Source: Paenibacillus ginsengarvi (lineage in GTDB: Bacteria > Bacillota > Bacilli > Paenibacillales > NBRC-103111). Taken from it: a stretch of DNA of 64,000 nucleotides. A model generated the notes under the pieces. It did not search any database, was not told where the DNA came from, and worked only from the letters and a program-made list of their open reading frames with translations. Made by a program: the position numbers and the translations under genes. This document shows, one piece after another, positions 10,058 through 17,854 of this stretch (position 1 is the first letter of the stretch; each line of letters starts with the position of its first letter). The DNA lies in NCBI RefSeq assembly GCF_003626695.1, contig NZ_RBAH01000014.1, forward strand, positions 62,001-126,000, given 5' to 3'.

Positions 10058-11374
10058 ATGAGTAAACGCTCGAAATGGGTTCCGCTTGTCCTGCTTGTCG
10101 CTGCCGTAACAGCCGCAGGCTGTTCCACGGCCAAAAAGGAGGAGCCGGTTCAGGCCGCCGCCGCCAATACCGGGTTTCAAGTATCGAAAGATCCGGTAAC
10201 GTTGAAATTATACGTCAACGTAGTCCGGCTGTCCGATCTGGAGTATCAGGCTTTTTTCGTAGAACCGCTGAAAAAGAAGTATCCGCATATCACGCTGGAA
10301 AAAGTGGACGGCAAGCTGGAGGATTTGATCGCCGCCGGCAATATACCCGACATTATCGTGTCCGACAACGACTGGCATATGCCGCTCAAGCAGCTTGATC
10401 TTCCTATGGATTTGACCGAGCTCGTCAAGCTGTCCAAGCTGGACCTGAGCCAGTTGAACCAGGAGGCAGTTAACGCCGTTCGGAATCTCGAGCCCGGACA
10501 GCTGCAAGGCATTCCGTTCAGCTTGAACCAAGGCGCGATGTTTTATAACAAAGACCTTTTTGACAAGTTCGGAGTTCCGTATCCGAAGGATGACATGCTG
10601 TGGAGCGATGTAATGGATCTGCACCGAAAATTGACCCGTATGGAAGACGGCGTCCAATACATCGGTATCGACCTCCGTTTCCCGGATCATATGGTCAGCC
10701 CGTATACGCAAGCGTTCGTCGATCCGAAAACAAACAAAGCGCTCGTCGACATCCCGCTTTACCATCAGGTGCTGGAGATGTTCGATCAGATGTACAAAAC
10801 CCCCGGCTACATCGGGCCGAAGGACAAGTACGCGTACGGGCCGGCCGGCTTCGTCACGGAAAAAATACAGGCGATGCAGCCCGACTGGGTAACGAAAATC
10901 GTCAGCGATCTGCTTCAGGCCGAAGCAGACGGACTGGCGCCGAACTGGGATATGGTCACGAATCCGACGTTCCCGGACAAAAAAGGACAAGGGCGTCACG
11001 CTCTCGCGGATATGCTCGTCATCACAAAAGCGAGCAAACATAAGGAGCAGGCGATGCAGGTGATTCAGATGCTCGTCTCCCGCGAGCAGCAAGTCGACAT
11101 CAGCCGCCATTCGCGGGTTACGGTACTGAACGACGATGAAGTGAAGAAGCAGTTCGGGGCGAACAATCCGTCGCTGAAAGGCAAAAATACGGCCGCCGTC
11201 TTCAAAAATCCGTCTACGCCGACGCCGCCTCCGCATATCGCCGATAAAGAGGTGCAGACGATTATCCGCAACATTCGGAAGGAAATGGCGATCAACAAAA
11301 AGGATATCAATACCGCTCTCCGCGAGGCGCAGGAGCAGGCCGACAAGAAGGTTGCGGAATTGATGAAAAAATAG
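10058..11374 (+). CDS. Extracellular solute-binding lipoprotein without its own permeases (copy 2)
   Basis: About 438 residues: lipoprotein signal with lipobox TAAGC near residue 21, then a family 1 binding protein with the segment FYNKDLFDKFGVPYPKDDML and the shared paralogue tail KKDINTALREAQEQADKK. The ATG at 10058 follows GGGGTG; an upstream in-frame ATG at 9962 would place 32 unrelated residues before the signal peptide and is rejected. The gene stands alone between two terminators, so it has its own promoter somewhere in 9874-10040; I could not fix one. The sugar bound is unknown. Confidence 0.87.
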   Translation: MSKRSKWVPLVLLVAAVTAAGCSTAKKEEPVQAAAANTGFQVSKDPVTLKLYVNVVRLSDLEYQAFFVEPLKKKYPHITLEKVDGKLEDLIAAGNIPDIIVSDNDWHMPLKQLDLPMDLTELVKLSKLDLSQLNQEAVNAVRNLEPGQLQGIPFSLNQGAMFYNKDLFDKFGVPYPKDDMLWSDVMDLHRKLTRMEDGVQYIGIDLRFPDHMVSPYTQAFVDPKTNKALVDIPLYHQVLEMFDQMYKTPGYIGPKDKYAYGPAGFVTEKIQAMQPDWVTKIVSDLLQAEADGLAPNWDMVTNPTFPDKKGQGRHALADMLVITKASKHKEQAMQVIQMLVSREQQVDISRHSRVTVLNDDEVKKQFGANNPSLKGKNTAAVFKNPSTPTPPPHIADKEVQTIIRNIRKEMAINKKDINTALREAQEQADKKVAELMKK

Positions 11375-11386
11375 GTCGTTTACGGG

Positions 11387-11426
11387 AACCGGGAGCCTGC
11401 AGCTTTAGCCGCAGCTCCCGGTTTTT
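11387..11426 (+). terminator. Rho-independent terminator after the second binding-protein gene
   Basis: AACCGGGAG pairs with CTCCCGGTT, enclosing a shorter inner stem, followed by TTTTT. It could also stop transcription from the minus strand. Confidence 0.85.
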
Positions 11427-11536
11427 AAACTTGCCCGCTTAACGGTACAACAAACGAAACCGAAGTACCCGCCCCCGACCTACTCTCGATTCGAAAGCGA
11501 AGATAGGTGTTCGGCAGCCCGACACCCGCACGCCGG
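11425..11536 (-). pseudogene. C-terminal remnant of a sensor histidine kinase
   Basis: The minus-strand frame here reads GVGLPNTYLRFRIES then GAGTSVSFVVPL before a stop. This has the order and spacing of the G2 box and last strands of the histidine kinase ATPase domain (GIGLxNVxxRL ... GxGTxVxFxIPL) found at the end of YesM/LytS-type kinases. Nothing upstream in this frame encodes the rest of a kinase; the frame runs straight into the C-terminus of the serine hydrolase gene. I read it as the tail of a kinase whose body was lost. It sits beside binding-protein genes, the usual place for such a kinase. The length is short, so chance similarity cannot be excluded. Confidence 0.5.
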
Positions 11537-12937
11537 TTACTGGCCGTACCGCTCCGCCAAAAAGCTTTTCCCTTCCTGGCGGAAGGTAAGCGATACGGGC
11601 TCCCCATCGCTTTTTGGCCCAAATGTTATCTCGGCATTTGCCGCTTCCATCCGGAAGCTCGTATCCGATTCGGCTAGTAACCGGACGGGGGCTTGTCCCT
11701 GTACTTGCGCCAAAAGCTCGCCTTCCTTCTCCACAATCGACAATTGCAGGCCAGATCTCGTGCGGTACGATCCGGCATAACGGGCCAGCAGCTCATGTGG
11801 CAAGCTCACAGCATCGCGGAGCGCAGGGAAGTAATCTGGCCATTCGTATTCGCGGGCTATAGCCCGCTCGATCTCCGAGATCATCGGACTTCCTTCATTG
11901 GAATTAATCATAATGGCCGCTCCTAGGCCGAGATGGCGGTATAAAGTCAAACGGGCCGTGAAGCCTTCGTTTGATCCGCCATGTCCGAAGCGCGCGCTCT
12001 GCCCTTCGCCATCCACGAAAAAACCAAGCCCCATACGTTCCCAAGCCGGAGGGACGAGCATTTGGGTAAGCGTGCTTGCCGTGAGCGGGAAGTTGGAGCA
12101 TCGTTTGATAACCATCTGCAGCTCGGTGCCGAGCCGGGCCAGATCGGAAGGCGTCGTCCACAATCCCGCAGCCGCCATTTCCGGATAAACATGCCAGTTG
12201 CCGCTAACCGGGCGACCTTTCCAAGGATGCGCGGCAGCCGCTGCGGAATGCAAATGAGGAGGCAAGGGCTGGGCATACGTGCTGTTCGCAAGACCGGCCG
12301 GCGCAAGTATAAACTGCTCCATAAGGTCCGGGAACGATTTGCCTTCGCAAAGCTCCTGAACAAGCAGTTGGGCTACGGTCGTGCCTCCTCCGGAATAGCG
12401 AAACTGTACCCCGGGAACAAGATTGACACGCACAGGCGGCGTATGCGCCGGTGGCTGTCCATTCAAGATTTGGACGAGGGAAGGAAGCTGCTCCGTTCGC
12501 TCGTACCCGGGAAATCCGTGTACGGTAAGTCCGGCCGAATGGCTAAGCAACTGCCGAAGCGTAACTCGGGGCTGCCAGTTTCCGTTCGCCGGTACGTGCC
12601 ACGTTCGGAGGCGATCGTTAACGTCTTCGTCCAGGCTCACAACACCTTCTTGCACGAGACGCATCGCCGCCAAAGCAAATACGGGCTTGCTGATCGATCC
12701 GGCTTGAAAGAGCGTCGTTTCCGTTACCGGATCGGGCTTGCCCGCCTCTCGGACCCCGTATCCTCTCGCCCATTCCACCTTGAAATCGCGTATAACGGCG
12801 ATGGAAACACCCGGGGTATTGTAATCCTTCATCCGCTTCGCTAGCGATACTTCGCCAGCGTACTGATTTCGCAAGCCACCGTCCGGCAGCAGACCGTTCA
12901 CGATTCTTTCGATTCTTGCTTCCGTTTGCACAGACAA
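11537..12937 (-). CDS. Class C beta-lactamase-like serine hydrolase
   Basis: A 466-residue protein of the beta-lactamase/penicillin-binding superfamily. The catalytic SxxK motif is SISK at residues 81-84, the second motif is YSG in RYSGGGTTVAQ, and a third motif region HGG (GHGGSNEGF) lies near residue 320. A C-terminal lipocalin-like domain (about residues 380-466) is typical of esterase or D-aminopeptidase-like members. No signal peptide is visible, which points to a cytoplasmic esterase or peptidase and away from antibiotic resistance. Translation begins at a TTG supported by GGAGAGGGGAG. It is the last gene of a three-gene minus-strand unit. Confidence 0.86.
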   Translation of the reverse strand: MSVQTEARIERIVNGLLPDGGLRNQYAGEVSLAKRMKDYNTPGVSIAVIRDFKVEWARGYGVREAGKPDPVTETTLFQAGSISKPVFALAAMRLVQEGVVSLDEDVNDRLRTWHVPANGNWQPRVTLRQLLSHSAGLTVHGFPGYERTEQLPSLVQILNGQPPAHTPPVRVNLVPGVQFRYSGGGTTVAQLLVQELCEGKSFPDLMEQFILAPAGLANSTYAQPLPPHLHSAAAAAHPWKGRPVSGNWHVYPEMAAAGLWTTPSDLARLGTELQMVIKRCSNFPLTASTLTQMLVPPAWERMGLGFFVDGEGQSARFGHGGSNEGFTARLTLYRHLGLGAAIMINSNEGSPMISEIERAIAREYEWPDYFPALRDAVSLPHELLARYAGSYRTRSGLQLSIVEKEGELLAQVQGQAPVRLLAESDTSFRMEAANAEITFGPKSDGEPVSLTFRQEGKSFLAERYGQ

Positions 12938-12990
12938 TCGCTCCCCTCTCCTTTACCAACAGATGCGAGATAAACCTGCTCTCTCTTGAT

Positions 12991-13524
12991 TCATCCCAGC
13001 TCGTATACCTTGTATTCCCCGTTTCCCAAGGATAGCCGGAGTATGTTACCGTCATCCGGGATTCCTTCGAAATACGCGCCGATACAGCCCGTCGTGCAGC
13101 GGTGCCCGGAAATCAAGATGTTGCCGTCACGCCCGCCATAGCTCTTTTCCAGCTCGCGCATGAAGCCGAACACTCTTTTCGTAAAGCTGCCGACCTCTTC
13201 CACACCTGCATAAACGTCCGAGTCGGGCACGACCCCGTTCATCTTCACTTCGGCTTTGGGTAGCCCATCCGCCTCTCCCAGATCGAAAACATCCAGCCTT
13301 GCGTCGATAGCCGCTTGGCGGCCCGTGGCGATCTCTGCCGTTTGAACGGCTCTTTGCTGCGGAGAGGAAAAGACCTGATCGAACGTGTTGCTCCCGAGCA
13401 TCTCGCGTAAACGCTCCGCTTGCTTCAAGCCCTGCTCGTTCAAGGGCAAGCCCGCTCTTCCTTGCATTCTTCCTTCCTTGTTCCAATCGGTTTGCCCATG
13501 TCTGATGACATAAATCGTCGTCAT
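12991..13524 (-). CDS. Histidine phosphatase family protein (phosphoglycerate mutase-like)
   Basis: About 177 residues with the catalytic signature VIRHGQTDWN at the start, where the His is phosphorylated during catalysis, the FSSPQQRAVQTAE segment with the phosphate-binding Arg, and the second catalytic His in ISGHRCTTG. Family members dephosphorylate small metabolites; the substrate is not predictable. The ATG at 13524 is chosen over one at 13551 because GGGAGG lies between them. It sits between two serine hydrolase genes with gaps of 53 and 56 bases, suggesting one transcript. Confidence 0.88.
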   Translation of the reverse strand: MTTIYVIRHGQTDWNKEGRMQGRAGLPLNEQGLKQAERLREMLGSNTFDQVFSSPQQRAVQTAEIATGRQAAIDARLDVFDLGEADGLPKAEVKMNGVVPDSDVYAGVEEVGSFTKRVFGFMRELEKSYGGRDGNILISGHRCTTGCIGAYFEGIPDDGNILRLSLGNGEYKVYELG

Positions 13525-13580
13525 GTTTGATCCATCCTCCCGGTGTGACATGATTCATGATTCCCAGCATGCCGATGCCT

Positions 13581-14618
13581 TCAGGTACCGCTTGACTGCA
13601 TCCGCTGCCATATGGCCTTATCGATTCGAGCCGCCAACGAGCCCGCACCTGTACTCGTATTCGTGATCACATGAGCCTGTATGCCGGATTCGGCGTACAC
13701 GGACGATTGCATATTTACTCCGGGATCGCCGCCCATGACATAATATTTGAAAATCCCGTCCCCGGGCGTAGAGATCCACACTCCATACCCATAGGAAAGC
13801 TCTTCCGAAACGCGCCTATGAGGTAGCAGCATCGTATGTGTGATGCTTGCCGACAAAAGCCGATTGCCGAGCAGCGCTTCCCAAAACGTCGCCAAATCCT
13901 GGACGGTTGTATAGGCGCCGCCATCCGGACCGCCGACGACAGGGAGCGAAAAGATGTTCGTTTTCCAGTTATATCCGTCGTTAATATACCCGGTCGCTGT
14001 ACGTTCAGGCAACCGATCGAGCCAGAAGTAGCCGGAATCGTTCATTCCGCATGCTTGAAAGATGTGAGTTTGTACATATTCCGTAAAACCAATCCCGGCT
14101 AGCTGCTCCACGATTAATCCGAGCACGATGAATCCCGCATTGCTGTATGAAAAGCGGCTGCCTGGCGCGAATTTCATCCGTTCATTTTGAAATAAGGGGA
14201 GGAAACAGGAAGGCGAGGTCATCGCGTACATAGGCACCGATCGCCAAAGCTCCGCATAGTCGCTCATCGTCTCTTCGTCGAAGTAGTCCGGGATTCCCGA
14301 ACTGTGCGTAAGCAGTTGATGCACGGTTATATCCGGATCGAAAAACGGGAAACGGATGGGTAAGCACTCGTTCAGCCGCGTGTCGAAAAGCAGCAGCCCC
14401 TTCTCTACGAGCTGACCGATAGCAACTGCCGTAAAAATTTTGCAGCCGGATGCGACGCCGAAACGGGTATTCGTTTGGTTTTTCGTCTGTTCGCTGCGAT
14501 TCGCGTAGCCGTAAGCTTGTTCGAAAATGCCCCCGTCTTCCTCTCTGACATAAACCGCTCCGCTGAACGGAAGCTCTTTTTCACTGTTGTAAGCTTCGAT
14601 CATGCCCGCCATATCCAT
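13581..14618 (-). CDS. Class C beta-lactamase-like serine hydrolase
   Basis: About 345 residues. The SxxK motif is SGCK at residues 57-60, the YxN motif is YSN in FSYSNAGFIVLG, and a third motif HTM-like/GGD region follows near residue 300. There is no signal peptide, so it is probably a cytosolic hydrolase of the EstB/D-aminopeptidase kind. The start at 14618 follows AAAGGAGAG; the earlier ATG at 14672 lacks a ribosome site. It leads the unit that continues with the phosphatase and the second serine hydrolase. The two hydrolases differ in length and are not recent duplicates. Confidence 0.86.
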   Translation of the reverse strand: MDMAGMIEAYNSEKELPFSGAVYVREEDGGIFEQAYGYANRSEQTKNQTNTRFGVASGCKIFTAVAIGQLVEKGLLLFDTRLNECLPIRFPFFDPDITVHQLLTHSSGIPDYFDEETMSDYAELWRSVPMYAMTSPSCFLPLFQNERMKFAPGSRFSYSNAGFIVLGLIVEQLAGIGFTEYVQTHIFQACGMNDSGYFWLDRLPERTATGYINDGYNWKTNIFSLPVVGGPDGGAYTTVQDLATFWEALLGNRLLSASITHTMLLPHRRVSEELSYGYGVWISTPGDGIFKYYVMGGDPGVNMQSSVYAESGIQAHVITNTSTGAGSLAARIDKAIWQRMQSSGT

Positions 14619-14730
14619 ATGGATGCTCTCCTTTATTGGGAGGATTAGCTCCATCTTAGCGGATAGCTGCAAAATTTGGAAAATATAATTTCGATCTTAA
14701 ATAAACTTCCCACTTTCGTAGGTGTAGTGT

Positions 14731-14945
14731 AGCTGGTCTAAATAGCAGTCTTTGGGGGCCTTTATTTTTGTTGAAAGTTGTTTTTTGGAAAAATATGGCG
14801 TTTTTGAGCCTCTTATTTCCGCCGTTATAGCCACGAAGGGAACTTCTAGCTCCCCATAAGAGGCCCAAAAGACCGCTATCCCTATGACGCTCCTAAGTTC
14901 GGATGATATAACATGCTCAAAAGACTGCTATTCTATTAATCTAGC
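14731..14945. repeat. Dispersed ~210-bp intergenic repeat, copy A
   Basis: This stretch matches 52060-52270 block by block: a left arm around TAGCAGTCTTTGGGGGCC (14742-14765), a centre with GAGCCTCTTATTTCCG, a right arm ATAAGAGGCCCAAAAGACC (14856-14874) that is the inverted match of the left arm, and a further CAAAAGACTGCTATT about 50 bases on. It fills most of the 443-base gap between 14618 and 15062. No protein is likely. It looks like a family of intergenic elements able to fold into a long hairpin. Confidence 0.75.
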
Positions 14946-14964
14946 GGCCGACATCGCTCGAGGC

Positions 14965-15007
14965 CAAAAAAGAAAGGCAGCCCAAACCTGTACAGGTTTA
15001 GACTGCC
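14965..15007 (-). terminator. Terminator after the SRPBCC gene
   Basis: GGCAG/CTGCC arms enclose an AAACCTG/CAGGTTT stem; on the minus strand the hairpin is followed by TTTCTTTTTT. It closes the transcript of the gene at 15062-15529. Confidence 0.8.
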
Positions 15008-15061
15008 GTGTGGCCCCGGCCGTGACAAGACCAAGGTGGTGTATCGTAAGCTCCGATTCGT

Positions 15062-15529
15062 TTAACGGTTGACGTGGGCATCCGGAGCCTTGTCCGCCAC
15101 CAGATTCAAGCTGATCCCATGCTCGAGCAGCGCCTTCAGCCCGCAAAGCACCATCGTATATCCTCCCATGGAGTCGATCGCTTGACTAACGACGGCGTCG
15201 TCGTTCCCGGTAAAGCCGGAATTTGTAATCGTAACGAACGTTTCAGACTCAGCCCGGGACTCAAACGTCCATTCGACCTCGGTACCGTCCGAAGACTCAA
15301 TCCGAATCCGCTTGTTCGCCTCGATCGCGTGCACGAAAATATCGTCGAACACGCCGTACATTTCCCACTCCCATCGGATTCGGCGGCCTTCCTGCAAGAT
15401 CCCGCTGCTTTTGGTAAACCAAAATTTCGTCGTTACAGCCGGATCGACAAAAGCGTCGAACACTTCCCGGACCGGTCTGCGAATGAGCATTTCCGCTTGC
15501 ACGACCGGCGACCGGCTCAAGCTCGTCAT
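15062..15529 (-). CDS. SRPBCC/AHSA1 domain protein
   Basis: A 155-residue single-domain protein of the START-like SRPBCC fold: RPVREVFDAFVDPAVTTKFWFT near the start and the AHSA1-type end HSIDSMGGYTMVLCGLKALLEHG. The family forms a deep hydrophobic cavity and binds lipids or other hydrophobic ligands; some members activate Hsp90. The ligand here is unknown. AAGGAGAGG precedes the ATG, and a TATAAT-like -10 lies at 15566-15571 on the minus strand. It is probably a single-gene transcript ended by the hairpin downstream. Confidence 0.82.
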   Translation of the reverse strand: MTSLSRSPVVQAEMLIRRPVREVFDAFVDPAVTTKFWFTKSSGILQEGRRIRWEWEMYGVFDDIFVHAIEANKRIRIESSDGTEVEWTFESRAESETFVTITNSGFTGNDDAVVSQAIDSMGGYTMVLCGLKALLEHGISLNLVADKAPDAHVNR

Positions 15530-15642
15530 TTCGAACCTCTCCTTTCCTTTGCTGCATCTACATACATTATAACCCGGATTGCCCGCGGTACGAAAATGTT
15601 CCTCCAGATACGGTACAGTATATCATGTACGGTTGCTTTACT

Positions 15643-16062
15643 TTACTGCACCACAGCAATCCCATAAACAATCGACAAAAACGCGCACAGAGGCACATAC
15701 AGCCACGTATCCATTTTGGAAAATACCGTTTCGCTCTTTTGCTTGAACAGCCCGAAGCGGCGGAAATCGCCGACGACCCGAAGCGCGAATACGGCGGCGC
15801 ATCCCAAAGCCCCTAGACGGACCAGGGAAGCAGATATAGCCATGCGGACAACGCCTGCTTGAAGAAGGAGGAGGACTCCGGCCAGCAAAACCAGCACGGC
15901 CACGGCAAAAGTCGCTCCTGCGCCCGGCGAGAACGCCCGCTTGCCGTTATCCCGGGGAATGGCGGCATCAAGGCCCTTCTTTCCCCCGAGCCCCCAATAA
16001 ATGTGGAGTACGCCGATCGTAAACAGAATGCATGCAGCTAGTATGGAAAGTGCGTTAACCAC
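15643..16062 (-). CDS. DUF3995 membrane protein
   Basis: About 139 residues with four predicted membrane helices. The segment GVLHIYWGLGGKKGLDAAIP is the DUF3995 signature. The function of the family is unknown. The GTG at 16062 is chosen because GGGGGAG lies nine bases upstream of it; the ATG at 16101 would put this site inside the gene and has no site of its own. It is followed on the same strand by the SRPBCC gene after 113 bases. Confidence 0.75.
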   Translation of the reverse strand: MVNALSILAACILFTIGVLHIYWGLGGKKGLDAAIPRDNGKRAFSPGAGATFAVAVLVLLAGVLLLLQAGVVRMAISASLVRLGALGCAAVFALRVVGDFRRFGLFKQKSETVFSKMDTWLYVPLCAFLSIVYGIAVVQ

Positions 16063-16167
16063 CAGGTATTTCTCCCCCCCGCTAAAACTTACTAAGTTCA
16101 TTATATACGATGCGGATGCGCCTTACCGAATCGTTTTCGGTTATAGTCGCTTACGGCTTTGGAATAC

Positions 16168-16196
16168 AAAAAACGTCCGCCGAAACCGGCAGACGT
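16168..16196 (-). terminator. Terminator after the GH29 gene
   Basis: ACGTC and GACGT arms with CCG/CGG inner pairing, followed on the minus strand by TTTTTTG. Confidence 0.8.
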
Positions 16197-16207
16197 GACT
16201 CGCTCGC

Positions 16208-17482
16208 CTATGTTCTTAACGTGCCGCTTCCCGCATCGTACATCGATATCGTGCGGATCGCAGGCGTGCCGTCGCTCTCCACAATGTCCAGGAAAACGCC
16301 GCGCACTTGGACGGGCGGAATGCGGACAATCGCTTTGTGCCCGATATTCCGCCCTTCGTAGATGCGGAAGGGCCGGCGCGATTTCGCTGTCACAATCGTA
16401 AGCGCAAATCGCTGCACGCTTTCCCCGTCGGTCAAATCCTCGCCAAGCACAACATACTCGAGCAAATGCGACTCCTTCGCTTCATAGACCCATCTTCCGT
16501 CCTGCTGCCGACAATCGCGAAGCGTCGCGAACGGTTTGCCGAAGCGACGCCGTATTTCCGCGCCAAACGACGCTAGCCGCTCCGCATCGTTATCCGCAAA
16601 CAAGCCCCGCCGATCCGGCCCGACGTTCAGCAGCAGATTCGCTCCGCGGCCGACGGAATGCTCGTACAGCCCCATCAGCTCCTCGACGCTTTTCAGCGAA
16701 TCGTCGTTGCTGTCGCTGTAGAACCACGTATTCCGCAGCTGCACGTCGCATTCCGCCGGCAGCCACATCCGCTCCTGCAGCTTGTCCTTATCGTCGGTCA
16801 TGATCGAGAAGCTGGTCGAATCGACAACGTTCCAGCACGGAACGGGCGCGATGCCGTCCTCGTTGCCGACCCAGCGGAAGTCGGGATCGCCCATATTGAA
16901 AATGAGGATGTCCGGGGCAAGACGCCGAATTTCGCCGATAATGCGCGGCCAATCGTATTGATGCTGCTCCGAGCCGCAGCCGTCGAACCATAAAATGTCG
17001 ATCGTTCCGTATAACGTCAGCAGCTCCGTGATTTGATTGACGAAATAGTCGTCGTACGCCTTCGCGTCCTGGTTGTAAAATTCGGCCGAACCGTCATATG
17101 GCGAATAGTACAGCCCCGGCTTCACATCGTATTTGCGGCAAGCCTTGACGAATTCCCGAACCACGTCGCCCTTCCCGTCCTTCCACGGCGTGCCCGCCAC
17201 CGAAAACGTGGAATAACGCGTCGGCCAATTGGAAAAACCGTCGTGATGCTTTGCGGTCAACACCGCATACTGCATCCCCGCTTCCTTCGCCGTCCGAATC
17301 CACGACTCGCAGTCCAGCTCAGCCGGTTGAAACGCAGACAGCTCCATCGGCCGTTTGTCGAAATCCACGTACCCTTCGTAAAACGTACGCAAACCGAAGT
17401 GCAGGAACAGCCCGAATTCCCAGCTCTGGTAAGCCGACTGACTCGGAGTCGGCTTGGGACGATTTTGGTTAACCAAATGCAT
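16208..17482 (-). CDS. Alpha-L-fucosidase, glycoside hydrolase family 29
   Basis: About 424 residues with GH29 landmarks: FGLFLHFGLRTFYEG, YAVLTAKHHDGFSNWPT and the nucleophile segment TIDILWFDG, whose Asp is the catalytic nucleophile in the family, followed by the family-typical ANLLLNVGPDRRG. GH29 enzymes remove alpha-linked L-fucose from glycans with retention. No signal peptide is visible, so it probably acts on imported oligosaccharides. The ATG at 17482 follows AGGAGG; the ATG at 17587 adds an unrelated extension. A promoter lies at 17716-17745. A GH95 fucosidase 10 kb upstream on the same strand supports a fucose-containing substrate for the locus. Confidence 0.9.
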   Translation of the reverse strand: MHLVNQNRPKPTPSQSAYQSWEFGLFLHFGLRTFYEGYVDFDKRPMELSAFQPAELDCESWIRTAKEAGMQYAVLTAKHHDGFSNWPTRYSTFSVAGTPWKDGKGDVVREFVKACRKYDVKPGLYYSPYDGSAEFYNQDAKAYDDYFVNQITELLTLYGTIDILWFDGCGSEQHQYDWPRIIGEIRRLAPDILIFNMGDPDFRWVGNEDGIAPVPCWNVVDSTSFSIMTDDKDKLQERMWLPAECDVQLRNTWFYSDSNDDSLKSVEELMGLYEHSVGRGANLLLNVGPDRRGLFADNDAERLASFGAEIRRRFGKPFATLRDCRQQDGRWVYEAKESHLLEYVVLGEDLTDGESVQRFALTIVTAKSRRPFRIYEGRNIGHKAIVRIPPVQVRGVFLDIVESDGTPAIRTISMYDAGSGTLRT

Positions 17483-17715
17483 CTGCCTCCTGTTCGGACT
17501 ACCCGCCGGCCGAAATATGGTGGAGAACTCACGAGCCGAGCGTTTCACGGCTCTCGCGTTTTTCGATTGCCGCGGCGGTGCGGCCACCTACAGTTTACCG
17601 CTAACCCCAACGCCGGTAAAGAACATTCCATAAAGCTTCTTGCATACTGGAGCTTGGAGCGAACCGTGTTCCCGGCGCCTTCCGGATTAGTCGAAACCAT
17701 CATATTGCTTCTTCA

Positions 17716-17745
17716 AGTATAACGCACCGGCCGATGCGGTTTCAA
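17716..17745 (-). promoter_or_regulatory. Probable sigma-A promoter of the GH29 gene
   Basis: On the minus strand TTGAAA and TATACT are separated by 18 bases, about 235 bases before the GH29 start. The 372-base gap here also holds the terminator of the large secreted protein gene. Confidence 0.5.
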
Positions 17746-17776
17746 TTTCAATTGGCGCCGCCAAAACGCGGAAAGG

Positions 17777-17832
17777 GCTGCCCGCCGGGTCTCCGCGCGA
17801 GTGGCGAAGACCCGGGATGAGGCAGCCCCGTT
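17777..17832 (-). terminator. Long hairpin after the giant secreted protein gene
   Basis: GGGCTGCC pairs with GGCAGCCC and an inner CCGGGTCT with AGACCCGG; a short TTT follows on the minus strand. It ends the operon that begins at 27139. Confidence 0.75.
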
Positions 17833-17854
17833 TTGGTAAACAATCGGCTAATGA

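Noticed and set aside
14656-14868. 70-residue minus-strand frame in the intergenic repeat
   Set aside because: No ribosome site or domain; the DNA is a non-coding repeat shared with 52060-52270.
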